Below are positions 28,482 to 38,294 of a DNA stretch of 64,000 bases, one piece after another. A program made the translations under genes and the position numbers. Source of the DNA: Palsa-147 sp036513895 (GTDB taxonomy: Bacteria > Acidobacteriota > Terriglobia > Acidiferrales > UBA7541); contig DATBYF010000013.1 in the NCBI GenBank assembly GCA_036513895.1, forward strand, positions 26,104-90,103, written 5' to 3'. Below the pieces are notes generated by a model. That model did not search any database, was not told the DNA's origin, and saw nothing but the letters and a program-made list of their open reading frames with translations. Positions within the stretch are counted from its first letter, which is position 1. Each line of letters starts with the position of its first letter.

Positions 28482-28834
28482 TGGGGTGCCTCACCGTCAT
28501 ACGCTCACACGTTCCCAGACGCAACTCTAAGAGGCCGGGTTGTCCGCAGTCTCGTGTCCAGGCCCGGGAAGTCTACATCGCCGTCGTCACGCGTGAAAGT
28601 CGCCACGCCCGACCATGCTTGCGCTGACGGTGTTTTCTTCAAGGCTTCGCGTGAAATTCCGGCCCGGCGTCAGCAGAAGTTCTACTCACGTCGTTCGGCT
28701 CCGGCTCCTCGTGCATCCGAATCTCCGTATTCAACCCAACCTATCTCCGCTTCTCTACAAACGGGTTGGCGCAATTACAACCCTCGGTTCTAGAACCAAC
28801 TGATGCTAGATTCACTTTGGGAAGTGCCACTCAA
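28482..28834. other. Divergent intergenic region, 353 bp
   Basis: It separates the leftward apeA-mod-res operon from the rightward SIR2-STAND gene and must hold both promoters. Open frames here are Arg/Ser-rich and look non-coding. I see no clear -10/-35 pair or palindrome. Confidence 0.4.
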
Positions 28835-31351
28835 ATGCTTTCAACCACCGACGCGAAGACTCTAGCCCGAAACTTGGAGCTTAACCGCGTCGTTCTCTTT
28901 GCGGGCGCGGGATTTTCTGTAGATGCCGAGAACTCATTTAACGAATCGCTCCCGCTATCGCCCGAATTAGCTAAGCGACTTTGGAGTTTTTTGTACGCTG
29001 AGCCGTATGATGGAAAAACGCCGCTGAAGACTCTTTACGAGGCTGCGCTTACTCACAAGAGAGGTAAGGGGGCTCTGCGGGATTTTCTACGCACGCAGCT
29101 CCACGTTGTCAGCTTCGCCGCCTGGTACAAGCTGATTCCGCTCTGGTATTGGTTCAGAATATACACGACGAATATCGATGATTTGTTTGAGCGAGTCTAC
29201 GACGCCGCGGGAGTGCCTGGCCTACAGAAAATTGTTGCTCCTGGCCAATACCGAGAGCGCGACGCTTTTCTAAGAACTCTTCAGTTCGTGAAACTGCACG
29301 AATGCGTGAACGATGACGCACAGGACTTGACGTTCGGCCGCAGTGATTATGGAAATCGTGCGTCGCTTCTCGACGTCTGGTACATGCATTTCGTCCAGGA
29401 CTATTCGACGATGAATACGGTTTTCATCGGGACTAATTTGGACGAATCGTTATTTTGGCAATACATTGAAATAAGGAAACAAAGAGACCGAGATGCTCCC
29501 GAGCGTCGCCCAAAGTCTTTCCTCGTTTCAACTGGGATTTCAAAGCCGATGGAAGAAGTGCTCGAAAGGTACAACATAGTTGCTGTCAGGGCGACGGGCC
29601 AGCAGTTTTTTGATTGGCTCAGGACGAACTGTCAACCGCACAAGCGAGAAGACGTACTGCGCGCCGTCGACCCAACTCTGGAGCCTGCACTCCGAGCTGC
29701 CGAGGAGGGAATGCCAGCAGCGAATGTGAGTTTGGCGGAGTACTTCTACTCGGTTTTTAAAGCGCCCTCGTTGCTGTCGCGACGAGGAAGACGGTCTTTA
29801 TTTCTCTTAGGCAGTCCTCCTACGTGGGAAGATATTGCGGAAGGACTCGATGCGCACAGACAAGTCAGCGATGACTTAAGGGCCAAGCTGCGGACTGCGA
29901 TGGAACATGGCGAGCCTGATTTCTTTGTCATCTCGGCAGCAGCAGGCAATGGCAAATCGACTCTTGCAAAGCGGGCTGCAGTACAGTTGATTGCTGATGG
30001 ATACAACGTCCTTTTCTCCGAAGGAGAGTCACGACCTGATGCCGAGAAACTAGCCCAATACGTCAGAGTCCTTGACCGCCGATTGCTTCTCATCTTCGAC
30101 CACGCGGGTTGGGACCTTCGGGAAATCGCGGAATTTTACGAAAAGACGAGAGATTTAGAGCATAAACCAATCATTGTTGTTGTAGCGAGGTCGAATGATT
30201 TTCTGCGCTTCAAGTATCACCTTGCGAAGGTGACTCGAATCGACCGATTCAGAGTTCCGCTTCTTACTGACCCAGACATCGGGGCGCTGTTGGAAGTGTT
30301 GGAAAAGAACAAATTACTCGGGGAGCTACGCCGACTGAATCCAGAACAACGATTTGAAGTGTTTCGGAACAGGGCGCGTAAGCAGATTCTAGTCGCCATG
30401 CGGGAGGCAACAACGGGCCGAGGCTTCGATGAAATAATTACAAACGAGTTCGCAACGATAGAACCCTTGAACGCGAAATTGTTGTACTTAGTCGCTGCTA
30501 TTCCTTCTGTCGAGAACTACGGCATCGCCTTCGCGCAAATGATTACCGCGATGCAGCTTCCAGCGAATGAAACGCTCACTCTCGCTGTTGACAATTTGGC
30601 CGACATCCTAGTCCCAAAGGAAGGCGAGGCGGGTCATTTCGTCATCAGGCATCCCATCATCGCGCATTTCGTTGTCGAGAATGTGGCTCCGAGAGAGATT
30701 CTGGCGCAGGCGACAATAAGCTTTCTTAGGGCAATTTCTACGGTTCTCCCGGCTCCAGGACGTGCCCGACGCGCCAGTCGCGCGTTTGGCGTTTACCGGA
30801 ACACCATCAATCACAATAGGATGAAGTCCTTATTCCCAGGCAGATATGAGTTAGTTGCCGGCATCTACGAAGGAATCAAAGACTTGTTTTCGGATGAGGG
30901 GCACTACTGGCTCCAGTACGGTACGTATGAATTGATTATGGGTGATTCATTGGACAAAGCGGAAAATTACATCAGTCAGGCCGCTGCTCTTATGCCCACT
31001 TCAAACCAGGTAACAACTGCCACGGCCCATCTGCTCATGAAGAAGGCAGTTAGTGCACCCACTTTGGCCTCGGCCGAATCTCTGATGCAAGAGGCTACCA
31101 GAATACTGCGTGCACAAATGGCGGCAATTGAAACAATTCAGGTCCACCCGTATCACATTTTCGGAACTCAGATGCTGTCTTACATCCGCACATGGATTCC
31201 TCAGCGAGAGCGGGCTGAGAAGTACAATTCATTGCACGAGGAGCTTCGACGCTCCATCCCTATTTATCTCCGAAGTGATTTCGACCTGCGACAGCTGCTT
31301 GAAGCGATAAAGCGAGCAGAGTTAAATACTGCGATAAGCGGAAACAGTTAA
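28835..31351 (+). CDS. SIR2-STAND defence protein (Avs5-like layout)
   Basis: 838 aa from the ATG at 28835 (GGGAAG upstream); a TTG at 28766 would add 23 residues. The SIR2-like NADase domain has GAGFS (24-28), TTNIDD (111-116), KLHE with the catalytic His (H155), and FIGTNLDES. A P-loop NTPase follows with Walker A AGNGKST (K374) and a Walker B-like strand LLLIFDHAG. The C-terminal 300 residues are helical repeats, the usual sensor part. Such proteins deplete NAD when the sensor binds a phage protein. Divergent from apeA. Confidence 0.85.
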   Translation: MLSTTDAKTLARNLELNRVVLFAGAGFSVDAENSFNESLPLSPELAKRLWSFLYAEPYDGKTPLKTLYEAALTHKRGKGALRDFLRTQLHVVSFAAWYKLIPLWYWFRIYTTNIDDLFERVYDAAGVPGLQKIVAPGQYRERDAFLRTLQFVKLHECVNDDAQDLTFGRSDYGNRASLLDVWYMHFVQDYSTMNTVFIGTNLDESLFWQYIEIRKQRDRDAPERRPKSFLVSTGISKPMEEVLERYNIVAVRATGQQFFDWLRTNCQPHKREDVLRAVDPTLEPALRAAEEGMPAANVSLAEYFYSVFKAPSLLSRRGRRSLFLLGSPPTWEDIAEGLDAHRQVSDDLRAKLRTAMEHGEPDFFVISAAAGNGKSTLAKRAAVQLIADGYNVLFSEGESRPDAEKLAQYVRVLDRRLLLIFDHAGWDLREIAEFYEKTRDLEHKPIIVVVARSNDFLRFKYHLAKVTRIDRFRVPLLTDPDIGALLEVLEKNKLLGELRRLNPEQRFEVFRNRARKQILVAMREATTGRGFDEIITNEFATIEPLNAKLLYLVAAIPSVENYGIAFAQMITAMQLPANETLTLAVDNLADILVPKEGEAGHFVIRHPIIAHFVVENVAPREILAQATISFLRAISTVLPAPGRARRASRAFGVYRNTINHNRMKSLFPGRYELVAGIYEGIKDLFSDEGHYWLQYGTYELIMGDSLDKAENYISQAAALMPTSNQVTTATAHLLMKKAVSAPTLASAESLMQEATRILRAQMAAIETIQVHPYHIFGTQMLSYIRTWIPQRERAEKYNSLHEELRRSIPIYLRSDFDLRQLLEAIKRAELNTAISGNS

Positions 31352-31764
31352 CTCCGCACGCGAAAATTGGGTCAACCAGTGTCACTTTCTGCCTTTCGTG
31401 AGCGCCATCCCCCTAACGTTGCGCCGGTCCCGCAGGTCCGTCAAAGGGCAGCCGAGTTTGGTCAAAAAGACTACAGAAGCCTCCGAACCAGCAGTCCGCG
31501 CCTAAAGGCCATGCCCAGCCGTCAAAAGACGCTCTGGCAACGCGGCCAACCACGTCATCTGGGCTGAAGACACGCAGTGGATACCGAAAATAGAGCTAGC
31601 GGATGGGCCCAAAATTTTCTGGGTCGAATACTTAGGCCACACGCCAACTTCGCGATGCTCAGAAAGCTGACGTTCCGTTCATCGCGTTCTACGGCTCCGA
31701 TGCATTCCCGGTGCGCGTCGGCCAATTCTGTCAGTTTTCCTGAGAGAGCCTACGTTTTATCGGC
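31352..31764. other. Non-coding stretch, 413 bp
   Basis: No frame with a ribosome-binding site or protein-like composition on either strand, and no strong hairpin seen by eye. Confidence 0.4.
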
Positions 31765-31986
31765 TCAGGCTCCGAGTCCCCGAACCAGCCTGTCCACAGG
31801 AATCTTGAAGACCTGTCCAATGCGGAGGAGGGTGCTGACGGTGATTGGCCGTCCAGCCTCAATTTGCTGCCAATGTCGCGCTGAGAAGCCGAAGGAAATC
31901 ATGTCCTCCTGGCTATAACCACGCTTTCGGCGCAGGTTCTTGATTCTCAAACCGAGCGCGCGGAAGAATCTTTCTTGATTTCCCAC
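31765..31986 (-). CDS. XRE-family transcriptional regulator, 73 aa
   Basis: A complete Cro/CI-type HTH: LGLRIKNLRRKRGYSQEDM, then the recognition helix region SARHWQQIEAGRPITVSTLLRIGQVF. The frame has a stop two codons upstream, so the GTG at 31986 is the only start; no ribosome-binding site is visible. It is divergent from the nuclease gene at 32193, about 200 bp away, and probably controls it. Regulators of this kind are common beside restriction genes (C-proteins). Confidence 0.72.
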   Translation of the reverse strand: MGNQERFFRALGLRIKNLRRKRGYSQEDMISFGFSARHWQQIEAGRPITVSTLLRIGQVFKIPVDRLVRGLGA

Positions 31987-32192
31987 GCACTAGTTTGTAG
32001 AGTCCCACGAGCAGAAACACCACGAGCAGATTAGCTTGGCTTATCAGGACGGTTAGTTTCGTGAGCGATTTGAAGGTGCATTTCCCTCCTTGATGGCTGA
32101 GTGTGTCTCTGCAGCATTCGCGCTTAGGCAATGATATTCGCGCGCAATCCGAGACGCTAAGGTGGAGACCTCACGACGCCAAAGGAGTGTCG

Positions 32193-33467
32193 ATGTCCGA
32201 CCGTCAGTATGCCGCACCGCTGGTCATCCGAGGTCTGACCGAGGAGAGAAGTTCCGGAGAAACTTCTCGTCTGAGACGCATACGACTCCAAGGGAACGAG
32301 AAGGGCTCCTATCCTCAATTCAGCGAGGAATGGTTTCAAGAGCTGCTCTATAGATTTCCCAGCCTACTCCCCGCCGCGGAAGTAGAACCCGCCTTTGAAT
32401 CTCTCGAAGCAGTTGCGAAGGAACTACCAGTGGCGGGCAAATATGTGGACCTTCTTTTCGTGAACGCAGACGGCTGCATCGCACTGGTCGAGACCAAGCT
32501 CATGCGGAATCCCGAAGCGAGGCGAGAGGTGATTGCCCAAGCTATCGATTACGCGTGCGAGATGTCTGGATGGACGTATGCACAACTGGCTCAAGCCGTC
32601 AAGAAAGCTAGCAAATCCTCAGAGGAAGACCCTCTCCTACACATCGTGCGTCGGGATGCTGAGGGTTCGTTCAACGAGAATGAATTCATTGAGAACATCA
32701 CCAGAAATCTCCGAAAGGGCCGCTTCCTACTTCTGGTCGTGGGGGATGACGTCAGCGCAGAAGCGGAGCGAATGGCGGACTACATTCAGCGCACGCCGCA
32801 CCTGCACTTTACACTCGGCCTTGTGGAACTTGCACTATTCCACGAGAAAGAGGGAAACATCGACCCTCTGTTCATTCAACCGCGCATCGTTGCGAAGACT
32901 GAGCTCCAACCTCGAATCGTCATCGAAATCGCGCTTGCGGATGGACTTCAAATGAAATCCCAAATCAGGCAAGAATCCCCAACCCCCGCAACGCGGAGCA
33001 CTATCTCCGTTGAAAGTTTTTTTGAGCAACTCAAGAAAACATCCCTGAGAGCCTCCGAGGTTGCGGAATGGGCACTGGAACGTGCGGCGGAACACCAGCT
33101 TACGATTGATTGGGGAGCGGTAGGACCGTCGCTAAAGTATTTTGAAGAGTCAAGCGTAGCCGCGTTCAATTTTGGGCAGCTTCGGAAGGACGGCGGACTC
33201 AGCACGTCTCACCTGCTACCCAAGTTTGTGAAGCTCGGATTACCAACGGATATCGCTGTAAGTTATCTCGACGATATCATTGGCCTCGTACCCGGCTCGT
33301 ACCGCAAAGACTTCCCATACGAGCACGACATAAGAACCCAGGTAGTGCTTTACGGCAAGGATGGTGATTGGCTTCCTCTGGAAAAGCTCGCTCCGGGTAA
33401 GGAGCAATGGTTCGAAGCGATAGACAAGGCAATCCAAGGAATCAGAAAAGTTCGCGACGAGAGCTGA
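32193..33467 (+). CDS. NucS-like PD-(D/E)xK nuclease-domain protein
   Basis: 424 aa from the ATG at 32193, which has AAAGGAG 6 nt upstream; the frame runs 30 codons further back without a good start. The nuclease core is clear: D86 in YVDLLFV, E100-x-K102 in ALVETKL, and Q116 in the following helix (VIAQAIDYA). The C-terminal 250 residues are unassigned. It likely cuts or binds DNA, as in stand-alone restriction-like or NucS-type endonucleases. Possible control by the divergent XRE gene. Confidence 0.75.
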   Translation: MSDRQYAAPLVIRGLTEERSSGETSRLRRIRLQGNEKGSYPQFSEEWFQELLYRFPSLLPAAEVEPAFESLEAVAKELPVAGKYVDLLFVNADGCIALVETKLMRNPEARREVIAQAIDYACEMSGWTYAQLAQAVKKASKSSEEDPLLHIVRRDAEGSFNENEFIENITRNLRKGRFLLLVVGDDVSAEAERMADYIQRTPHLHFTLGLVELALFHEKEGNIDPLFIQPRIVAKTELQPRIVIEIALADGLQMKSQIRQESPTPATRSTISVESFFEQLKKTSLRASEVAEWALERAAEHQLTIDWGAVGPSLKYFEESSVAAFNFGQLRKDGGLSTSHLLPKFVKLGLPTDIAVSYLDDIIGLVPGSYRKDFPYEHDIRTQVVLYGKDGDWLPLEKLAPGKEQWFEAIDKAIQGIRKVRDES

Positions 33468-33532
33468 CTGGTTCGCGTGGATTCAGTACCATCCGCCGCC
33501 AAATCCAGCCCCACAGATTTTTGATTTTATTC

Positions 33533-34015
33533 TCAGTCGGCTCGTGCGCCTCGCGCTTTCGGGTGCCAGAAGACTCCGAGAATCCAACCCTCAATCTCGG
33601 CCGTCTTGCGCTCATGCGGTTCAAGTTCAGGGCAGAAGAACTTTTCGAGGCTGCCATCACCGTCCGCCCTCTGCAACCATTTGGCGATAGCGAAGGCGTC
33701 TTGCTGGTCGGGCCTTCGTCCTGCGCTTGGAAAAGTCCTGCTCCAGAGCGCAGGGTAGACCTCCGCCACAACCGAGCGATTGGGCGGCATGCTCCAACCG
33801 TCCAATAGCCAGAAGTGCACGTGGTCTATGGCGCGTTGCCGGATGTAGTGCAGCCACGGGATTCCTGCGTGCGTGGACTTCGCCACCGACCCCTTCACGT
33901 CGAATTGGAACACCGACTTCGCGGTACGCGCCCGAAGTTCGGTGAGACGCGCCAGCGGAAATTGCCGGGCGCGAGCGGTTGTATAAGGGCTAGGTGCTTG
34001 GTTTAGCAGATTTAG
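33533..34015 (-). pseudogene. 5'-truncated DUF429-like gene
   Basis: The minus-strand frame is open from a TAG at 34016-34018 to the stop at 33533 and has no credible start. The peptide matches the C-terminal half of a DUF429-like (RNase H-like fold) family: AKSVFQFDVKGSVAKSTHAG, then VVAEVYPALWSR, DQQDAFAIAKWL and the closing EGWILGV. The N-terminal half, expected to hold the first catalytic aspartates, is missing. GTG at 33913 could start a 126-aa product, but that would lack the fold core. Confidence 0.6.
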
Positions 34016-34153
34016 CTAGAATCGAATGATTGCAGCTCGGCTGGTACGAATCTCATCCAAATCTTGCTTGACGTTCGTACCCATGTTCGAAATTGCTATC
34101 AATTCCAGCGATGAAAGGGTGAGGGGACGGCCCTCCCCGTTCAGAGGTCAACG

Positions 34154-35011
34154 ATGAACGTCGAACCGATGTTCGTTCCTGAGCAACTCTACAACCGCAA
34201 GCGGGACGTTCACGCCCGCTTTGGCGGTCAAGAACAAGGGGGCATGATTACACCCGCCCGATATCTCATTTTGCTAGTGACAGGGAATTCAGGTCGTGTC
34301 CACGGCTGCGCAGACCACTGGTCAGAAGATAGATTGAGATTTTTCTACTTCGGCGAGGGCCAATCCGGGGATATGAAGTTTACGAAAGGTAATCTCGCGC
34401 TTCGCGACCACGTATCGGGTGGCGAAGATGTCCATCTCTTTGAAGAGGTACCTGAGAAAAGCGTGTACCTCCGATACAAGGGACAGATGGTATGCATTGG
34501 ATTTACTTTGGCCGATGCGCCAGATAATGAGCGGAACATGAGAAAGGCCATTCTGTTTGAGCTGGTGCCGCTCCACGCTTTCCAGACGACGGCGGAGGCC
34601 CCCGCACCGGAATCATCGACCGCCGAAACTGAGGAGGAATGGAGTCGCGCCTCTTTGGATGAACTCCGTCGTAAAGTTGTCGCCAATTCTGCCGAGTTCA
34701 GAACTCCAGTTGAGCGTCGTGCACTCTACAGGATGCGGAGCCGTGCCGTTCGCCTATACGTTTTGCGGCGTGCAAACGGCGTATGCGAAGGCTTCCGGAA
34801 TCCGGCACCATTTGTAACTTCGGCCAGTATTCCCTACTTAGAACCACACCACATCCGTCGGCTGACGGACGGTGGTCCAGATAATCCAACGTGGGTTGTT
34901 GCGGTCTGTCCGAATAGCCACCGCAGGGCACATTAGTCTAAGGACGCGGAGAGCTTCAACGCTAGACTCGGACAAATCGTGCAAGAGCTGGAAAGCAGAA
35001 ACGCTGATTGA
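34154..35011 (+). pseudogene. McrA-like HNH endonuclease with nonsense mutation and lost Cys
   Basis: The first 260 codons (34154-34936) encode a ScoMcrA-type protein. An N-terminal SRA-like domain (FVPEQLYNRKRDVHARFGGQ, GEGQSGDM, HLFEEV, GQMVCIGF) reads modified DNA, and the C-terminal HNH is EPHHIRRLTDGGPDNP. A TAG at 34934 interrupts the reading frame; the next 24 codons (SKDAESFNARLGQIVQELES...) are the expected family tail and end at TGA 35009-35011. Two positions that are normally Cys in the Zn pairs are F214 (CEGF) and S255 (CPNS), while C211, C252 and H256 remain. The family cuts DNA containing modified cytosine. I infer that this copy is damaged; a 260-aa product may still be made. 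Confidence 0.8.
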
Positions 35012-35075
35012 TGTTTTCAGGTAACGTCGTGTCTTTAAGCAAGCACACCATTGCGAGAAAGAGGGGACGGACGCT

Positions 35076-36209
35076 TTGAGGAAAACCACCAAATTAAATA
35101 CAAACGCCGTAGAGGCCAAATTCAACGAGACCGCCTTTCGGTTGACTCAAGAGCGCAGTGATTTTCTGCTGGCACAGATTCTGGATTTCGTCCGTGGTCG
35201 CAAATGGATAAATCTCCAGCCGGAATATCAGCGGCGGCTTGTATGGGACGACACAAAGCGCAGTCTCTTTATCGAATCGCTTCTTCTCAACATTCCGATA
35301 CCGGCTGTTTTTTTATATGAATGGGACCTTGGGCGATACGAGGTGATGGATGGCCAGCAGCGTCTGAATTCGATTGTTGATTTCTATGGGAACGGATTTG
35401 CTCTACGGGGGCTCGAGAAATGGGAGGAATTGAACGGACTGCGGTACAGGGAACTTCCTGAAACGCTGAAGCGAGGCTTGGACAGACGTCGAATCTCAGC
35501 GACGGTACTGCTTGTAGAACGCGTCGGCACTCTCCCTCAACAAGGAGAAATTCGGAAGCTTGTTTTTGAGAGACTGAATACTGGCGGACAGCACCTAAAT
35601 CCGCAAGAGCTCCGCAACTGTTTTTACGCGGGAGCCTTTAACGACCTTCTCACAAAGCTATCTCAGGACGCGTTGTTTACCACAATTTGGCAGATTCCAT
35701 CGCACGAGCAGAATGTCGACAAACGCGGGAATATCACCGCTAATCTTCGTGACAACCGACTCTACCGTCGTATGGAGGACTGTGAACTCGTTCTGCGATT
35801 CTTCGCATTAAGGAAACGGTCGAATATCAAGGGTTCCGTTCGGTCGATGCTCGACCGGTGCATGGAAGAAAATGTGAACAGAACGGAGGCTGAACTCCTG
35901 CAACTTGAGGAGGACTTCAAAACGCGCCTTGAGCTCGCTCATGACCTGTTCGGGGATGTAGTCTTTCGATATGAAGATGAGAATGGCGACTGGCAACTGT
36001 CGAAACCTCTCTACGACGGAGTTATGGTCGCGCTCGACCGACTGTGGTCCAAGCGTGATGTTCTAAAATCTCAGAGGAAAAGGCTCGTCCGACGCGTAGC
36101 CAAACTCCTACGACGCCGACCCGCATTTGAAGTCATCATCGGGAAACCTAATACAGCAAAAGCCGTTCTTCGGAGGGAAGAGCTCTTGACTAAAGCAATC
36201 AGAGGGTGA
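35076..36209 (+). CDS. DUF262 (GmrSD-like, ParB-fold) protein
   Basis: 377 aa; TTG start with GAGGGG about 9 nt upstream. The DUF262 signatures are PEYQRRLVWDDTKRSLFIESLL, then the DGQQR catalytic-type motif (92-96) and VFERLNTGGQHLNPQELRN. The C-terminal about 170 residues are helical. In GmrSD this domain is an NTP-driven restriction component acting on modified DNA; here it has no fused HNH nuclease (DUF1524). Its stop overlaps the start region of the next HEPN gene, so the two are coupled. Confidence 0.85.
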   Translation: MRKTTKLNTNAVEAKFNETAFRLTQERSDFLLAQILDFVRGRKWINLQPEYQRRLVWDDTKRSLFIESLLLNIPIPAVFLYEWDLGRYEVMDGQQRLNSIVDFYGNGFALRGLEKWEELNGLRYRELPETLKRGLDRRRISATVLLVERVGTLPQQGEIRKLVFERLNTGGQHLNPQELRNCFYAGAFNDLLTKLSQDALFTTIWQIPSHEQNVDKRGNITANLRDNRLYRRMEDCELVLRFFALRKRSNIKGSVRSMLDRCMEENVNRTEAELLQLEEDFKTRLELAHDLFGDVVFRYEDENGDWQLSKPLYDGVMVALDRLWSKRDVLKSQRKRLVRRVAKLLRRRPAFEVIIGKPNTAKAVLRREELLTKAIRG

Positions 36210-36214
36210 GTGAG

Positions 36215-36985
36215 ATGGCTCCGCTAGAGGAATTGAACACTCGTATCAGTGAACTTAAAGCGGACCTTGGGTTCGTTGCGCTGGCCGCCCAATTGCGGCC
36301 TCGGATTGGCGACGTCGTCCAATGGCAAGCGCAGGGTGCAGTTCTAGACGTCGTTCGGCAGTTTATGAACTCAAAGACGAGTAGGCCTGAGGGGGTATAT
36401 GGTCCACTTTTGGTTAGACTTCTCGCGGCCTTTGAACGCTTCGTACGCATGCTGGTCGTACGAAGCCTTGAAGAAAGAGTATCAGTGTTTAAGAAGTTTG
36501 AGGAAGTCCCTGAAGGCCTTGCCAATCGCAATTTGATTTTGACAGGAAGGGTGCTCGCCTCCATAGGAGCTCCGCGGGAACACTTGGTAATAGACATTGA
36601 GGCTCTGATTGCCAATTTGGCGTCCTGTAAAAAAGGAAGTCAGTCGTTCAAATTCAATACAGAGGCGTTCTCAGCTACCGTCACTGGTGCGAGCCCGGCC
36701 GTTATCGACAAAGCCTTTGAGAATCTTGATGTGACCGACTGTTGGGATGGAGTTGGCGGTGACGCAGCTCTGGCTAAGCTGCTTGGTACGAGGGGGGCGC
36801 GTGCGACAGGCGAACGTACCAAAGACCGCTTGAAGGAGCTTTGGCGTTGGCGCAACCAACTCGCTCACGCCGGCGACGAAGAAATCGCGCTCACAGAGCA
36901 GCAACTTCAGGACGCAATTAGTTTCATTGTGTGTTTCAGCACTGCGCTTAGCAATGTAGTGAAGACACGTTTGGCCGGAAAGTAA
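36215..36985 (+). CDS. HEPN-family protein paired with DUF262
   Basis: 256 aa from the ATG at 36215; AGGG lies 8-9 nt upstream, inside the end of the DUF262 gene. A GTG at 36206 overlapping the previous stop is the alternative. The helical C-terminal part holds the HEPN motif Rx4H, RNQLAH (R213-H218), within LWRWRNQLAHAGDEE, as in MAE_28990-type HEPN proteins. It is likely an RNase toxin or effector, with the DUF262 protein as sensor or partner. Confidence 0.78.
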   Translation: MAPLEELNTRISELKADLGFVALAAQLRPRIGDVVQWQAQGAVLDVVRQFMNSKTSRPEGVYGPLLVRLLAAFERFVRMLVVRSLEERVSVFKKFEEVPEGLANRNLILTGRVLASIGAPREHLVIDIEALIANLASCKKGSQSFKFNTEAFSATVTGASPAVIDKAFENLDVTDCWDGVGGDAALAKLLGTRGARATGERTKDRLKELWRWRNQLAHAGDEEIALTEQQLQDAISFIVCFSTALSNVVKTRLAGK

Positions 36986-37411
36986 ACTGCAAAGCGTAAC
37001 CCATATAACCCAACTAAGGGTTCAGTCCCTCACTGTCATCGTCCAACAGCTTAGTCAAAAAGGCTCCAGTAGCCTGCGAACTACTTGCCAGGCCCCCACA
37101 AGCCTCGTTCCCTCGTCCGGGCGTCGCTGCGAGCCGTGGAAGAAATTCGACGGCGCGCTGCACTCCAACGATTTCGGTCCGCACCTGAAGACTCAGATTC
37201 CTCCTCGATGTAATCCATGCGCCCGCTCCAGAATGATTTCTACTTGCCCCGCGGATGCTGACACGAGATTCGCAATCTCTCAGTCCGCCACCCGCGAACA
37301 TCCGGCATTACGAACTTCGAGGGCCAGCATTCAATGAAAACCCACCTCCTATTACCCATCGCATTCTAGGCCGCCAGCGTCGTTGGCCGCGCTCCGAAGC
37401 AGGCGAAGACG
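36986..37411. other. Non-coding stretch, 426 bp
   Basis: No gene is supported on either strand. It probably contains decayed sequence like the relic that follows. Confidence 0.4.
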
Positions 37412-37909
37412 TTGTCTGACAACAAATCGGTTGTTCTACACTCCGAAACCGAATTGTGGAGCAATGGCAACCTTGCTGTCGCAGATGAATTATATTCCCC
37501 TGACTTTGTCTGCCATTTCGTCGTTTGACCGGAGTGGAGGGGACGGGAGAGCATCAATGCTGAAGTCAGGCGGCATCGGACTTCGTTCCCCGACTGGAAC
37601 GCGCACGTGGACGACATTGTAGCCGAGGACGACAACGTCGTCATACGATTTACCTTGACCGGCCCACAGCGAGGAGAGTTCGAGGGGATTGCGCCTACTG
37701 TAAGAAAGGTGAGGGTTCGGGGGGTTGCCTTTTTCGTTTAGTTGGGGGGCAAGATTGTCGAGCAGTGGGGCTTCCGGGATATTCATGGCCTGATGGAGCA
37801 GTTGAGCGCCTCCAAAGCAGGCGAGAAGCAAGCCCTTAAACGAGGTTCAGTCTCGGAACCGGGACCTGCGCCCGAAGTTCAAGCGCCGCCGCGCGAGCGC
37901 CCGCAATGA
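37412..37909 (+). pseudogene. SnoaL-like ester cyclase relic with two in-frame stops
   Basis: Reading through, the frame gives the SnoaL-like cyclase pattern: SDNKSVV, LWSNGNLAVADELYSPDF, PEWRGRESINAEVRR, FPDWNAHVDDIVAEDDN, GEFEGIAP and GGKIVEQWG. TGA at 37526-37528 and TAG at 37739-37741 break it, at positions where the family has ordinary residues. A TTG at 37412 is the best remaining start. SnoaL-like enzymes are small alpha+beta barrels; this copy cannot give a full product. Confidence 0.78.
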
Positions 37910-38294
37910 GCGTCTCATTTTCGACCCCCTGAAAAATGGTTCAAGCTGTGATTGGCCCGAAGTCTCGCCGCTCTACCGGCGTGTCGGTCAGGTCAATCGA
38001 GGGCAGTGCGCAAATTCGCTCGACAGTGTTCCTCTCCGTGCATCGTTAAGATGCGGATTCTTTTTTGCAGGGTCGCACTTGGGAGTTAAGAGCTTTCGGA
38101 AGGCGACTGTCGCGACTCAGCGTAAATATTCAGTCTTGGCAATTCCTGCGTACTCCAGTTTGTGAATGGCTTCGAGGGTTTCGGAACGAAGAGAATCAAC
38201 GACCTTGGGGAACATGCGGTCGAAAAAAATCTGCCGCGTTTCCGGCGATATCGCTTTGACCAGCGATTCCAGGTCAAGCTGGTGGTGTGCGTTC
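37910..38294. other. Non-coding stretch, 385 bp
   Basis: Nothing recognisable on either strand. Confidence 0.4.

Noticed and set aside
31400..37110. Weak similarity between about 31450 and 37055 (GTCAAAAAG...)
   Set aside because: Only about 30 bases with several mismatches; not enough for a repeat.
37014..37301. 95-codon minus-strand frame
   Set aside because: Low-complexity Gly/Arg/Ser content and no start signals.
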